Shown: positions 8,089-17,563, numbered from the stretch's first letter. The stretch: DNA of 61,743 nt from an uncultured Bacteroidales bacterium (GCA_903877385.1 CAIRDP010000057.1:1-61743), one strand, 5' to 3'. Numbers and translations are program-made. The notes: generated by a model from the letters alone, not told the origin.

Positions 8089-9612
8089 ATGACATTAATA
8101 ATAAAAGGTTCCGGGCTTACAATAGAAGATGTGGTACGTGTTGCCCGGCACGGAGAAACAGTGCAGCTTGACCCCCAGGCTGTGGAACGCATCCTGAAAT
8201 GCCGCGCCATGCTTGAGCGGAAGATAGATGCTCATGAGATCATGTATGGCGTTAATACCGGTATCGGGGAATTTTCGGAAGTCGTGCTGGATGATAACCA
8301 GGTGCAGGATTTCCAGAAATACCTTATTTATAATCATGCTGCAGGCATAGGCGATCCTATGCCGCTTGACTGGGTTCGGGGCGCCATGCTTGGCCGCATC
8401 AATGTACATGCCCACGGTAACAGCGGATCCCGCCTTGAGATAACCCAGACCCTGGTTGATATGCTGAACAAGGGTGTGACTCCTATGGTTTGCCAGAAAG
8501 GGTCGGTTGGGGCCTGCGGCGACCTGGCCCCCATGTCGCAGATCGCATTGCTCATGATGGGTGAAGGCCATGCATATTATAAAGGTAAGCTTTACGAAGG
8601 CAAGGAAGCCCTGGAGCTTGCAGGGATACCGGTGCCCGGGCTGAAAGCCAGGGACGGTCTTGCCACCATCAATGGTTCCAATGTACTTACAGCCATGAGC
8701 GCCCTGTTCTGCTTTGATGCGAACAACTGGCTGAAACAAGCCGAAATCGCGGCTTCCATGTCACTCGAAGCAATGAAGGCCAATATGAGGCCTTACAGCC
8801 CGAAACTTCACGAGATCCGTGGTTTTAAAGGAGCCGTGCGCTCCGCCGCGGCCATTCTGAAATGTGTGACCGGGGGCGACCTGGCTGAATTAAAGGTAAA
8901 ATGCAAGGTCCAGGATGCCTATTCGATGCGGTCGACCCCCCAGGTGATAGGCGCCGCCCATGATGCCCTGGCTTATGCACGTTCGCAGGTGGAGATTGAA
9001 CTGAACGGTGTTGGCGATAACCCCATCTTTTTCCCTGACGAAAACCTGCAGTTGTCTGGAGCAAATTTCCAGGGTTCGCCGGTCTCGGTTCCCATGGATA
9101 TGGCGGGTTATGTAATCACCATGGTTTGTGTGATGAGCGAACGCCGGATGAACCGTCTCAACCATCCTGCACTCAGTGTGGGACTCCCGGCCTTCCTTAC
9201 CAAAGGCGGAGGAATGTTCTCGGGCATGATGCTCAGCCAGTATACGGCAGATATGCAGATCGTGGAACAACGCATTCTTTCCATGCCGGCTTCTATTCAG
9301 TCGATACCTGCGGCCGCCGACCAGGAAGATTTTGTATCCATGGGGATGAATACGGCTCTTAAAAACTTCCAGATACTCGACAATGCTTACGGAATCCTTG
9401 GTATAGAACTTATGGCTGCAGCCCAGGCCCTTGATTTCCGCGAATATAAATTCGGCATCGGGACTACCAAAGCCAGGGAAGTGATCCGCAGGCATGTTGA
9501 TTTTCTCGAAATTGACAGGCCGCTCTACCCCGACCACAACAAGATGAAGGAACTGGTTAAGTCGTGCCAGATCCTGAAGGAAGTTGAAAAAACGGTGGGA
9601 AGTCTGGAATAA
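8089..9612 (+). CDS. hutH: Histidine/aromatic amino acid ammonia-lyase family protein (MIO triad Ala-Cys-Gly)
   Basis: A 507-residue member of the HAL/PAL superfamily, which deaminates histidine (or phenylalanine/tyrosine) using an MIO group formed from an Ala-Ser-Gly triad. Overall conservation is good: YGVNTGIGEFSE, YNHAAGIGDP with the substrate His, NGSNVLTAMSA, GVGDNPIFF and QEDFVSMGMNTA. The triad here reads Ala142-Cys143-Gly144 (VGACGDLAPMSQ; Cys codon TGC at 8515-8517) instead of ASG. A HAL-type Glu in VEQR is consistent with a histidine-like substrate, but other hut genes are absent nearby, so the hut role is uncertain. It is flanked by a repeat upstream and a membrane-protein gene 34 bp downstream. 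Confidence 0.82.
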   Translation: MTLIIKGSGLTIEDVVRVARHGETVQLDPQAVERILKCRAMLERKIDAHEIMYGVNTGIGEFSEVVLDDNQVQDFQKYLIYNHAAGIGDPMPLDWVRGAMLGRINVHAHGNSGSRLEITQTLVDMLNKGVTPMVCQKGSVGACGDLAPMSQIALLMMGEGHAYYKGKLYEGKEALELAGIPVPGLKARDGLATINGSNVLTAMSALFCFDANNWLKQAEIAASMSLEAMKANMRPYSPKLHEIRGFKGAVRSAAAILKCVTGGDLAELKVKCKVQDAYSMRSTPQVIGAAHDALAYARSQVEIELNGVGDNPIFFPDENLQLSGANFQGSPVSVPMDMAGYVITMVCVMSERRMNRLNHPALSVGLPAFLTKGGGMFSGMMLSQYTADMQIVEQRILSMPASIQSIPAAADQEDFVSMGMNTALKNFQILDNAYGILGIELMAAAQALDFREYKFGIGTTKAREVIRRHVDFLEIDRPLYPDHNKMKELVKSCQILKEVEKTVGSLE

Positions 9613-9646
9613 ACCGGCATCTGATACTTGCATTTAAAATAATATC

Positions 9647-10096
9647 ATGGAAGAAGAATTCGGAACTCCCGGGCCTCCCCCGGGGTCCCCACCGGTAAAC
9701 AGGCCAAATTTGCTGATGATACTATGTATACTTACCATGGTCAACGGCGGTCTAACTTTGATTTCCAGCATTTTTGTAGGTGCATTCTTTGAACAGTTTG
9801 TTGCAATTGCTACAGATTTTGCTGAAAAGTTCAAGATACCAGGGCTTGAAATGATTACCGAAGGCCGACCCTTGTTCTTCTTTGTGAATGCAATCCTGTA
9901 TGCGGTTTCGGTGGCCGGGGCCGTTTTGATGTGGAGACTAAAAAAAACCGGGTTCCATATTTATACCATAGCCCAGATATTATTGATCCTGGCCCCTATC
10001 TATTTTTTCCATCTCCCGGGCCCTTCTGTTTTTGACATCCTCCTTTCGGGAACTTTTGTACTTTTATATTCGACACAGCTTAAAGTAATGACGTGA
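9647..10096 (+). CDS. Small integral membrane protein, unknown function
   Basis: 149 residues. A proline/glycine-rich N-terminus (GTPGPPPGSPPVNRP) is followed by about four hydrophobic segments: LLMILCILTMVNGGLTLISS, FFFVNAILYAVSVAGAVLMW, IYTIAQILLILAPIYFF, and SVFDILLSGTFVLLY. I do not recognise a named family. A similar small protein with a Pro-rich start and four segments lies 87 bp downstream, suggesting distant paralogues. ATG 9647 is the first start in a long open frame. Confidence 0.7.
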   Translation: MEEEFGTPGPPPGSPPVNRPNLLMILCILTMVNGGLTLISSIFVGAFFEQFVAIATDFAEKFKIPGLEMITEGRPLFFFVNAILYAVSVAGAVLMWRLKKTGFHIYTIAQILLILAPIYFFHLPGPSVFDILLSGTFVLLYSTQLKVMT

Positions 10097-10099
10097 ATT

Positions 10100-10179
10100 A
10101 TATGGTGAGATGGTGATCAGGAGAAACTTAACAAGACCTTTTAATTCCCAATCTCATCATCTCACCATCTCACCATCTG
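10100..10179. repeat. TCTCACCA-word palindrome
   Basis: TATGGTGAGATGGTGATCAG on the left and ATCTCATCATCTCACCATCT on the right form an imperfect inverted pair. The ATCTCACC word is iterated on the right. It occupies the gap between the two small membrane-protein genes. The architecture matches the ACCATGTAC and GCATCC families although the words differ. Confidence 0.7.
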
Positions 10180-10183
10180 TATT

Positions 10184-10588
10184 ATGGAAGCACCGCAACC
10201 CCTGCCCAAACCAAAGCGCCCGGTTTTCCTGACTGTAATCTGCTTGTTCGGCCTGGTGTACTTTTTCGTTTTTGCAATCCTGTTTCTATCGGGATTCTTT
10301 TTTGCCGGTTGGGTTACCGATGCAATAAACCTGTATACGCCGGTAGATCGGTATTCGGGTAATGCTGTCAGGTTGATCATGGGGATGTTCTCACTGCTGT
10401 TCATATTGTCATTATCGGGTATCATTGCTATGTGGAACATGCGGAGGTATGGGTATTATATTTTCGGGATATCGTCACTGATCCTTGCTTCTTTTCAGTT
10501 ATTCCAGCCAAGGGTTTCCTTTTCAGGACCTGCCTTCTTCATTGTCCTCCTGATATTATTTGGATTGTATTTCAGGCGATTCCGGTAA
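10184..10588 (+). CDS. Small integral membrane protein, unknown function
   Basis: 134 residues beginning MEAPQPLPKPKRPVFLTVIC, again a proline-rich cytosolic stub ahead of four hydrophobic segments (VICLFGLVYFFVFAILFLSG, LIMGMFSLLFILSLSGIIAM, YYIFGISSLILASFQLF, FFIVLLILFGLYF). Segment three is preceded by WNMRRYGYYIF. I see no catalytic motif. It resembles the protein encoded at 9647-10096 in layout rather than in detailed sequence. Confidence 0.7.
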   Translation: MEAPQPLPKPKRPVFLTVICLFGLVYFFVFAILFLSGFFFAGWVTDAINLYTPVDRYSGNAVRLIMGMFSLLFILSLSGIIAMWNMRRYGYYIFGISSLILASFQLFQPRVSFSGPAFFIVLLILFGLYFRRFR

Positions 10589-10624
10589 GGGGTTAAAAAA
10601 ATTCATAAGTTTTTCCTGTTTTTT

Positions 10625-10656
10625 TTTGTTATTTCCCTAACAATGTAGTAAACTTG
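10625..10656 (+). promoter_or_regulatory. Probable promoter of the susC/susD pair
   Basis: TTTG (10625-10628), then 20 bp, then TAAACTTG (10649-10656), one mismatch from TAnnTTTG. It leaves a leader of about 90 bp before the susC ATG. Confidence 0.45.
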
Positions 10657-10750
10657 CCTACTCATTATTGCTGTTAAACATATCACAATATAATCCCAAG
10701 CAATTAATGTCACTGATTATTAACACATTTACTAACAAAAATCAACGGTT

Positions 10751-13700
10751 ATGAGAAAATTTACTCTTATCCTTGCTTTACTGCTTATGGCAGGTCTGCA
10801 GGGAGTATTTGCTCAAACACGCGTCATTACCGGGACGGTAACCTCTTCGGAGGACAAACAGCCAATTCCGGGTGTGACAGTGGTGGTACCAGGTACCACT
10901 ATCGGTACCAATACTGGGATGGATGGCAAATATGTACTTGCTGTCCCATCCAAGTACACTAGTCTTACCTTCTCCTATGTAGGTATGAAAACCAAGGCTG
11001 TTACCATAGGAACTGCAACAACCCTCGATGTTGTTCTGGATAATGACGTCATGAATATGGATGAAGTCGTTGTCACGGCTATCGGTATCCCCAGGGAAAC
11101 CAAAGCTCTTTCCTATTCAGTGCAGGAAGTCGGAGCGGATGACATCATGAAATCGGCCCGTACAGACGCTGTTAATTCTCTGCAGGGTAAAGTCTCCGAC
11201 GTACAGGTCATCAATTCTGCCGGTGTTGCCGGTGGAGCCACCTACGTCCAGATTCGTGGAGCATCTTCCATCACCCAGAACAACCAGCCCTTGTATGTTA
11301 TCGATGGTATTCCCATCTCTGGAAGTGAAAGCGGCGGTACTTACGGAGTTGACGGTGTTGCAACCTCAAACCGTAACATCGATATCAACCCCGACGATAT
11401 TGAGTCAATGAACGTACTCAAAGGTGGCGCAGCAACAGCTCTTTACGGTTTGCGTGCTGCATCAGGAGCCATTATCATTACAACCAAAAAAGGCAAATCA
11501 ACTCCGGGTAAAAAGATGAGTGTAAATTTCAATACTTACATTCAGTTTGACAAAGTGAGTATGCTTCCTGCCCTTCAGAATGAGTACTCTCAGGGAACCG
11601 GTGGCCAGTGGGTCTCGGGCGGAAGAACTTCCTGGGGCGCCAAAATCGACACCATGTCATTATCAAAAGATCCCTCGGTATGGAATAAATGGAAAAATTT
11701 CGATATTGGAGGTAGTCTTGTACCCAACAGCAGTTCAGTCTCCAAAATTGGCCCTGCCCAGTCGTACAATCCCTATAATTTCTTCCAGACAGGTGTTACT
11801 ACCAACAATTCTCTTTCATTGATGGGTGGTACCGATGTATCAACCTTTTATTTCAGTTTTTCCGACAACCAGTCGAAAGGTATTGTTCCAAACAATACTT
11901 TCCGCAGGAATACCTTCAAACTCGCCGGCGATACCAAACTGGGTGAAAAAGTCAAACTCAGCGGAACGGCCAATTACATGATCACGGGCGGTAATCGTCT
12001 CCAGCAGGGTTCGAATACATCGGGTGTGATGCTCGGTCTCCTCAGGACACCTACCACTTTCGACAACGCAGCAGGATATATGTTACCCGATGTGGAAAAC
12101 GGGACTATCCAGAGAAGTTACCGTCATGGCCGTGGTTATGACAATCCTTACTGGACGGCAAACGAAAACCAATATTCCGACCACCTTGACCGTTTGATCG
12201 GGAGTGTTCAGGTTGATTACTATGCCACGAAATGGCTGTCGGTTACATACCGCCTTGGTGTTGACTGGTGGGGCCGCAGGTGGAAAGACCAGATGAACAT
12301 ATACTCCTCTACCGCTTTCGGCGATGGCTGGGATGTTGATGGGCAGGAGACCGAAAAGGATATGAACTCCGACCTGATGATCAATATCGACAAGGATTTT
12401 GCAAAAGATTTCAACATTAAAGTCCTGCTCGGCCAGAACATGACACGCCAATATTACAAAGGCTTATCGTCTACTGCAAACGGTATGGTAATACCTGAGT
12501 ATTATGACCTGAACAACGGAACCACCATCAGCTCCGCAACCACAACTAACGAAATCAGAAGGGCTGCTATTTACGGTGATGCTACATTATCCTGGAAAAA
12601 CATGTTGTACCTGAGCCTTACCGGCCGTAACGACTGGACCACAACCCTGGTACAGGGCAAGAACTCATTCTTTTATCCCTCGGTTGGTCTGGGCTGGATC
12701 TTCACCCAGCTGCCCGGCCTGAAGGACAATAAAATAATGCCTTACGGTAAACTCAGGGTATCCTATGCAATTGTTGCAAAAGATGCTCCTGCCTACAGTA
12801 CCATTACCTATTATAACACTCCGGCCGTGCTTGACGGATGGACAACAGGACTGGTATTTCCCTGGAATGGCAGCAACGCATTCTCGTTAAGCAACACCCT
12901 GGGAAATAACCAGCTGAAACCTGAAAAGACAAAAACCTGGGAAGTTGGTACTGACCTGAAATTCTGGCAGAACCGTGTTGGTTTTTCATATACTTTCTTC
13001 CACAACAAAGGGCAGGATTTAATCCTTTCAGTACCTATCGCCGCATCAACAGGGTATTCTTCAACCACTTTGAATGCAGCATCCATGACCACTTACGGTC
13101 ATGAAGTAACCCTGGATATCGTTCCCATCAAATCGAAGAACTGGAACTGGGACATCATCATCAACTGGTCATGCATCAAGAATAATGTTGATGCTCTGGC
13201 TCCCAATATCAACCAGATATTCCTTGGTGGATTTGAAGGATCTGAAATCGATGCAATGGTTGGCCAGCCTTATCGTACTATTTACGGGTATGACTGGGTA
13301 AGGGACGCCAAAGGCAATATGGTTATCGGTCCTGACGGTTATCCGGTCGAGCGTGCCGACATGAGTGCACTGGGTAACGTTGATCCGAAATGGACCGGCG
13401 GCCTCGGCACAAACCTTCGCTGGAAAGATCTGAGCCTTTATTTGTTATTCGACGTTAAATACGGTGGAAAAATGTGGGATGGTACCCGTGGTGTTTTGGA
13501 TTATTTCGGAACCTCAGCTGGAACTTTGAACCGTGATGAATGGTATGTTTTCCCGGGTGTAACTTCAAGCGGACAGGTCAATACAGTGCCTGTAAAACTT
13601 GATGAGAACTGGAGAACCGGAATAGGAAGCGGATTCGTAGGTCCTATGGTTGATTACGTGGAGAATTCAGGTTGGGTCCGTCTACGTACGGTAACCTTGT

Positions 13701-13906
13701 CCTATAATTTTACACATATGCTGAAGAAGACCTTTATCAAAGGCCTTAGTCTGTATTTCACCGGAACAAATCTCTGGATCAGCACAAAATACAAGGGGAT
13801 TGATCCTGAAACTAACCTCCTGGGCGCTTCAAATGCTCAGGGCATCGACTATTTCAACATGCCCGGCACAAAAAGTTATACCGTTGGTCTGAACTTATCG
13901 TTCTAA
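10751..13906 (+). CDS. SusC/RagA family TonB-linked outer membrane receptor
   Basis: A 1051-residue TonB-dependent transporter that, with a SusD partner, imports oligosaccharides or peptides across the outer membrane. A signal peptide (MRKFTLILALLLMAGLQGVFAQ) leads into a CarboxypepD_reg-like domain (ITGTVTSSEDKQPIPGVTVV), then the MDEVVVTAIG segment, the plug with VQIRGASSITQNNQPLYVID, and a beta-barrel ending in YTVGLNLSF, with the terminal aromatic typical of Bam substrates. A SusD gene follows after 44 bp. No glycosidase, sulfatase or protease gene adjoins, so the substrate cannot be inferred. Confidence 0.95.
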   Translation: MRKFTLILALLLMAGLQGVFAQTRVITGTVTSSEDKQPIPGVTVVVPGTTIGTNTGMDGKYVLAVPSKYTSLTFSYVGMKTKAVTIGTATTLDVVLDNDVMNMDEVVVTAIGIPRETKALSYSVQEVGADDIMKSARTDAVNSLQGKVSDVQVINSAGVAGGATYVQIRGASSITQNNQPLYVIDGIPISGSESGGTYGVDGVATSNRNIDINPDDIESMNVLKGGAATALYGLRAASGAIIITTKKGKSTPGKKMSVNFNTYIQFDKVSMLPALQNEYSQGTGGQWVSGGRTSWGAKIDTMSLSKDPSVWNKWKNFDIGGSLVPNSSSVSKIGPAQSYNPYNFFQTGVTTNNSLSLMGGTDVSTFYFSFSDNQSKGIVPNNTFRRNTFKLAGDTKLGEKVKLSGTANYMITGGNRLQQGSNTSGVMLGLLRTPTTFDNAAGYMLPDVENGTIQRSYRHGRGYDNPYWTANENQYSDHLDRLIGSVQVDYYATKWLSVTYRLGVDWWGRRWKDQMNIYSSTAFGDGWDVDGQETEKDMNSDLMINIDKDFAKDFNIKVLLGQNMTRQYYKGLSSTANGMVIPEYYDLNNGTTISSATTTNEIRRAAIYGDATLSWKNMLYLSLTGRNDWTTTLVQGKNSFFYPSVGLGWIFTQLPGLKDNKIMPYGKLRVSYAIVAKDAPAYSTITYYNTPAVLDGWTTGLVFPWNGSNAFSLSNTLGNNQLKPEKTKTWEVGTDLKFWQNRVGFSYTFFHNKGQDLILSVPIAASTGYSSTTLNAASMTTYGHEVTLDIVPIKSKNWNWDIIINWSCIKNNVDALAPNINQIFLGGFEGSEIDAMVGQPYRTIYGYDWVRDAKGNMVIGPDGYPVERADMSALGNVDPKWTGGLGTNLRWKDLSLYLLFDVKYGGKMWDGTRGVLDYFGTSAGTLNRDEWYVFPGVTSSGQVNTVPVKLDENWRTGIGSGFVGPMVDYVENSGWVRLRTVTLSYNFTHMLKKTFIKGLSLYFTGTNLWISTKYKGIDPETNLLGASNAQGIDYFNMPGTKSYTVGLNLSF

Positions 13907-13950
13907 GCCGTTTCAGAATATCAGATAACAAAAATTAAAAAAAAACAGAT

Positions 13951-15366
13951 ATGAAAAAAATTAACATAAAACTCATAGGACTGGTTTTCCTGATGGCTCT
14001 GGCGTTTGGTTCATGTAAAAGCTGGATCGACACCAACATCAATACGAACCCGGATCTGCCCGCAGATGTCCCGATGAGTTCCATTTTGACAGGTGTTCAG
14101 GCTAATATGGCCTACAACACCATAGGCGGGAATGACATTTCCAGGGTAACCTCGATCTGGTTGCAGTATTACCAGGGAATTGCCCGTCAATCACAGTCTA
14201 CCGCCAATTACTACTGGCTGGAATCGGATGATAACAACCTTTGGGTGACCGATTATACCAATACCATGATGAACCTTCAGATGATCATCTCCAAGTCAGC
14301 TACAGCAAACAACATCACGTATAAAGGTGTTGCAGAAGTATTGCTTGCAAACACACTTGGAGTTGTTACCGATGTTTGGGGTGACATGCCTTACTCGTCA
14401 GCATTCCAGGGCATTGCAAACCTGAATCCTTCGTTTGACAACCAGCAGAAGATCTACACTACCATTATGAATCTGCTTGATGATGCTATCATTCAGTTAG
14501 GCGATCCAACCGCCCCCGCCATTGACGGTGACGTCATGTATGGTGGCGATCCCGCTTTATGGTTGCAGGCAGCACATACTCTTAAAGCCCGTTACATCCT
14601 GCATTTGTGCAAACTTCAGCCCACTGCTTTTGCCGATGCTCTTGCCGCACTTGACGGTGGGATCAGCAGTAATGACAATGACTGCCAGTTCGCATTCTTT
14701 GATGCAGCCGGCCAGCAAAATCCATTATTCCAGTTCATGCAGCAGCGTGGTGATATCAGCATGGCCCAGGTGTTTATCGACACCCTGAATTTAGTTCGCC
14801 ATGATCCCAGGCTACCGCTGTTTGCCACAGTATCCCTTGATACTACAAGACCTTACTTTGGCAACGGCTGGGGTGAAACCAGTAATGATGCATCATTGCC
14901 GGGAAATGCAGTTGCATCTGCCGCTGCACCAGTTCCTTTTGTAACCTATGTTGAGGCCTTGTTCATCAAAGCCGAATGCTTGTACCAGACCAATGCCCCG
15001 GTTGAACAGGTGAGGATAGCCCTTATTGATGCTGTTACTGCTTCCATGCAAAAATTCGGAGCCGATTATGTAACCTGGATGACTTTCTATTCAAGCTATA
15101 TCAATGTTTCTTCAGGCCCCCCTCTGTACAAAGAAATAATGATGCAGAAATGGATCGCCCTGTATAACCAGGCTGAAGCTTTTAACGACTGGAGAAGAAC
15201 CAACAACGTTATCGGGCTTTCGGCCAATCCTACAACTGCAGCCCAGAAAAATGAAATCCCAAGGCATTACCCCGAGGCACAAACCGAGGTAAACTACAAC
15301 CCGAACACACCAAAGGGAATCGATCTTTGGACAAGGGTCTGGTGGGATGTTGCACCAGCTAAATAA
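13951..15366 (+). CDS. SusD/RagB family nutrient-binding outer membrane lipoprotein
   Basis: A 471-residue partner of the upstream SusC. The signal peptide ends in a lipobox (MALAFGSCKSW), with Cys as the lipid-modified residue. The sequence has the SusD-like-2 character: NTNPDLPADVPMSSILTGVQ, YKGVAEVLLANTLGVVTDVWGDMPYS, TLKARYILHL, and IMMQKWIALYNQAEAFNDWRR near the C-terminus. It probably sits on the cell surface as a lid over the SusC barrel. A strong terminator follows. Confidence 0.93.
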   Translation: MKKINIKLIGLVFLMALAFGSCKSWIDTNINTNPDLPADVPMSSILTGVQANMAYNTIGGNDISRVTSIWLQYYQGIARQSQSTANYYWLESDDNNLWVTDYTNTMMNLQMIISKSATANNITYKGVAEVLLANTLGVVTDVWGDMPYSSAFQGIANLNPSFDNQQKIYTTIMNLLDDAIIQLGDPTAPAIDGDVMYGGDPALWLQAAHTLKARYILHLCKLQPTAFADALAALDGGISSNDNDCQFAFFDAAGQQNPLFQFMQQRGDISMAQVFIDTLNLVRHDPRLPLFATVSLDTTRPYFGNGWGETSNDASLPGNAVASAAAPVPFVTYVEALFIKAECLYQTNAPVEQVRIALIDAVTASMQKFGADYVTWMTFYSSYINVSSGPPLYKEIMMQKWIALYNQAEAFNDWRRTNNVIGLSANPTTAAQKNEIPRHYPEAQTEVNYNPNTPKGIDLWTRVWWDVAPAK

Positions 15367-15380
15367 TCAGATTTGACGTT

Positions 15381-15426
15381 AAAAAAGAGGCTGTCTCAAA
15401 TGTGCGGGACAGCCTCTTTTTTTTTA
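15381..15426. terminator. Bidirectional rho-independent terminator
   Basis: A nine-base-pair stem, GAGGCTGTC (15387-15395) with GACAGCCTC (15408-15416), is preceded by AAAAAA and followed by TTTTTTTTT. It serves susD on the plus strand and the sphingolipid operon on the minus strand, whose last stop codon lies in the T tract. Confidence 0.9.
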
Positions 15427-16542
15427 GAAATGCCTTATCCAGCAACGCCGCCGGATGATCTGGCGGGGGTGAAAATCTTTCCAGATTAATAAGGCCTTTG
15501 AATTATCTTCCAGCTGGGGGTTTGAGTAGGCTGTCTTAATCCCGTATTTCAGGTAGGCCCTGTGCATATCCCTCCACACCAGCGCAGCAGCGCCTTTACC
15601 GTGATATTCGGGGTGAACGCCCACCAGGTACATGTCGATAATATCGTTCCGGTAAACCGCCTTCAGCAAATGAAACCAGCCAAAGGGGAAGATCTTCCCG
15701 TTTGATCTTTGCAGAGCCGCGGTCACCGATGGCAGGGTTACACCGAAACCCACTACATCATCCTTCGGATCCACCACGAATACAACAAATTCGGGGCGGA
15801 TAAAACCAAAGTACTGCTGCACATAAGCATCCATCTGCTTTTCTCCGATGGCGGCAAAACCATATAATTCATCGAAAGCATGGTTCAGCATACTGAACAT
15901 CTTCCGGGCATAAGGAATGAGATCTTTTCTCCGTTTTACCTTCAGAACCCTGAGATGATATTTTTCTTCAACGATTTTTGCAGTACGCTCCACCTTCTCA
16001 GGCAATACAGGGGGAATTTTAAATTCAAACTGAAGCCAGTCGGCTCCCTTTACAAATCCCATCCTCACCATATGGTCCACATAATAGGGATGGTTGTAAA
16101 TCGAAGAAATCGTGCAGTGCTGGTCAAAGCCTTCGACCATCATACCCTCATTATCCATATCGGTAAATCCCAAAGGGCCCTGGATTCCTTTCATCCCCTG
16201 AGCCCTGCCCCATTCCGAAACAGTATCTATCAGCTTCTGTGAAACTTCTGCATCATCAATGAAATCGATCCAACCAAACCTTACCAGTTCCTCACCCCAG
16301 CGTTTATTGGCCTTTGTGTTTATTATTCCGGCCACTCTACCGACCAGCTTTCCGTCTTTATAGGCCAGCCAGTATTCAGCTCTGCAATATTCGAAAGCAT
16401 GATTTTTTTCAGGTGATAAGGTGTTCTTTTCATCCATTATGATTGGAGGGCACCAATATGGATTTCCTTTGTAAAGATGATGAGGGAATGTAATGAACTT
16501 CTTTAACTGTTCCGATGTGGTAACTTTTCTGATTTCTGTCAT
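15424..16542 (-). CDS. GNAT-fold acyltransferase-like protein, candidate sphingolipid N-acyltransferase (copy 2)
   Basis: 372 residues. The C-terminal half has GNAT features: LVGVHPEYHGKGAAALVWRD resembles the acyl-CoA binding Q/RxxGxG/A segment, followed by SNPQLEDNSKALLIWKDF. The N-terminal half has WCPPIIMDEKNTLSPEKN and GPLGFTDMDNEGMMVEGFD. It is clearly paralogous to the gene at 17564-18688 (same motifs throughout). Both lie downstream of serine palmitoyltransferase in one operon. From context I infer a role in acylating the sphingoid base, as GNAT-like bacterial ceramide synthases do; family assignment at this level needs a profile search. Confidence 0.7.
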   Translation of the reverse strand: MTEIRKVTTSEQLKKFITFPHHLYKGNPYWCPPIIMDEKNTLSPEKNHAFEYCRAEYWLAYKDGKLVGRVAGIINTKANKRWGEELVRFGWIDFIDDAEVSQKLIDTVSEWGRAQGMKGIQGPLGFTDMDNEGMMVEGFDQHCTISSIYNHPYYVDHMVRMGFVKGADWLQFEFKIPPVLPEKVERTAKIVEEKYHLRVLKVKRRKDLIPYARKMFSMLNHAFDELYGFAAIGEKQMDAYVQQYFGFIRPEFVVFVVDPKDDVVGFGVTLPSVTAALQRSNGKIFPFGWFHLLKAVYRNDIIDMYLVGVHPEYHGKGAAALVWRDMHRAYLKYGIKTAYSNPQLEDNSKALLIWKDFHPRQIIRRRCWIRHF

Positions 16543-16556
16543 CAGGCAAGGATTAA

Positions 16557-17561
16557 TTATAACCAGCCTTCATTTTTATACCATTCCAATACCTCTTTAA
16601 CACCTCTGTCAAGGTCGTATTCAGCTTTGAAACTGAAATCGTTCTGAAGCACATCCACCTGGCAGGTCCAATTGGTGCTTTTCATGATGTTGAACTTGTC
16701 GGTATTGAGTGTTGGCATGCTGCCGGCAAGGCTGAATGTTTTTTCAAGAAGTAGGGCAATTCCACCGACCAGGCCAGCCGGGAGGGTGAAACTCAGTGTT
16801 TTTTTATTCAGGTGTTTCTTTGTGATTGCAGCAAACTCCCTGGAATCATACTGCTTCCCGTCGGTCACAAAATAGGATCTTTCCCTGATTCCCGAGACCG
16901 CTGCATCAAGGATCAGCCTTACCAGGTCCCTTACATAAATAAATGTCAGGATCTGCGGCTTGTAGCCGATATACGGTTCCATCCCCCTCTTGATCGTCTG
17001 GAAGTAAACAAAATAATCCTTCTCCCTTGGGCCGTAAACACCCGAAGGGCGAATGATCAGCCATGGGAACTCCCTGAGAGACGTGATGTATTTTTCGGTT
17101 TCAAGTTTGCTTTTTCCGTATTCGTCAACGGGTTTCGGTGTGTCGCCGAGCATTACCGGTTTCATGCTTACAGGATCGCCGGGCCCGAATGCAGCAAGAC
17201 TGCTTATATAAACAAATTTCAGGGGAATTGAACCGGATTCAATCAATGCCTCAACCAGATTCCGGGTGAAGGAATAATTGACCCGGTAGAAGTCATCAGT
17301 TTTTTTAGCCTTGGTGATTCCTGCATTGTGGATGATGTAATCAAACGTAATGCCCTTTTGTTTCTGATCAAGAAGAAAATCCATGATCCTGCCTTTATCG
17401 GTGATATCCAGAACGGCAAACCGTATTCGGGGATCCTGTAAATAGCTGCGTGAACTTGATTTTCTGACACCCGCAAATACGGTGAGATCTCTTTTTAAAG
17501 CTTCTTCAACAAGAAAACTTCCAATGAATCCGCTTGAGCCGGTGATCAGGATATTAGGCAT
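16557..17561 (-). CDS. NAD-dependent epimerase/dehydratase family protein, candidate ceramide/3-ketosphinganine reductase (CerR-like)
   Basis: A short-chain dehydrogenase of the extended type, 334 residues. The N-terminus MPNILITGSSGFIGSFLVEE has the GxxGxxG NAD(P) motif. Later come VYISSLAAFGPGD and the catalytic YGKSK (Tyr-x3-Lys). The ATG at 17561 was chosen because it begins at the Rossmann strand and sits 2 bp after the upstream stop; a start at 17588 would overlap that gene. It lies between two GNAT-like genes in the serine palmitoyltransferase operon, which matches bacterial ceramide clusters where such a reductase (CerR) reduces the 3-keto group. Substrate is inferred from context only. 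Confidence 0.78.
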   Translation of the reverse strand: MPNILITGSSGFIGSFLVEEALKRDLTVFAGVRKSSSRSYLQDPRIRFAVLDITDKGRIMDFLLDQKQKGITFDYIIHNAGITKAKKTDDFYRVNYSFTRNLVEALIESGSIPLKFVYISSLAAFGPGDPVSMKPVMLGDTPKPVDEYGKSKLETEKYITSLREFPWLIIRPSGVYGPREKDYFVYFQTIKRGMEPYIGYKPQILTFIYVRDLVRLILDAAVSGIRERSYFVTDGKQYDSREFAAITKKHLNKKTLSFTLPAGLVGGIALLLEKTFSLAGSMPTLNTDKFNIMKSTNWTCQVDVLQNDFSFKAEYDLDRGVKEVLEWYKNEGWL

Positions 17562-17563
17562 TA

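Noticed and set aside
8890-9633. 247-residue minus-strand reading frame opposite the ammonia-lyase gene
   Set aside because: It is an antisense shadow of a strongly conserved gene and shows no protein-like motif. The 8095-8739 minus frame was rejected for the same reason.
10751-15366. Complete polysaccharide utilisation locus
   Set aside because: Only the SusC/SusD pair is present; no glycoside hydrolase, lyase, sulfatase or sensor gene adjoins it.
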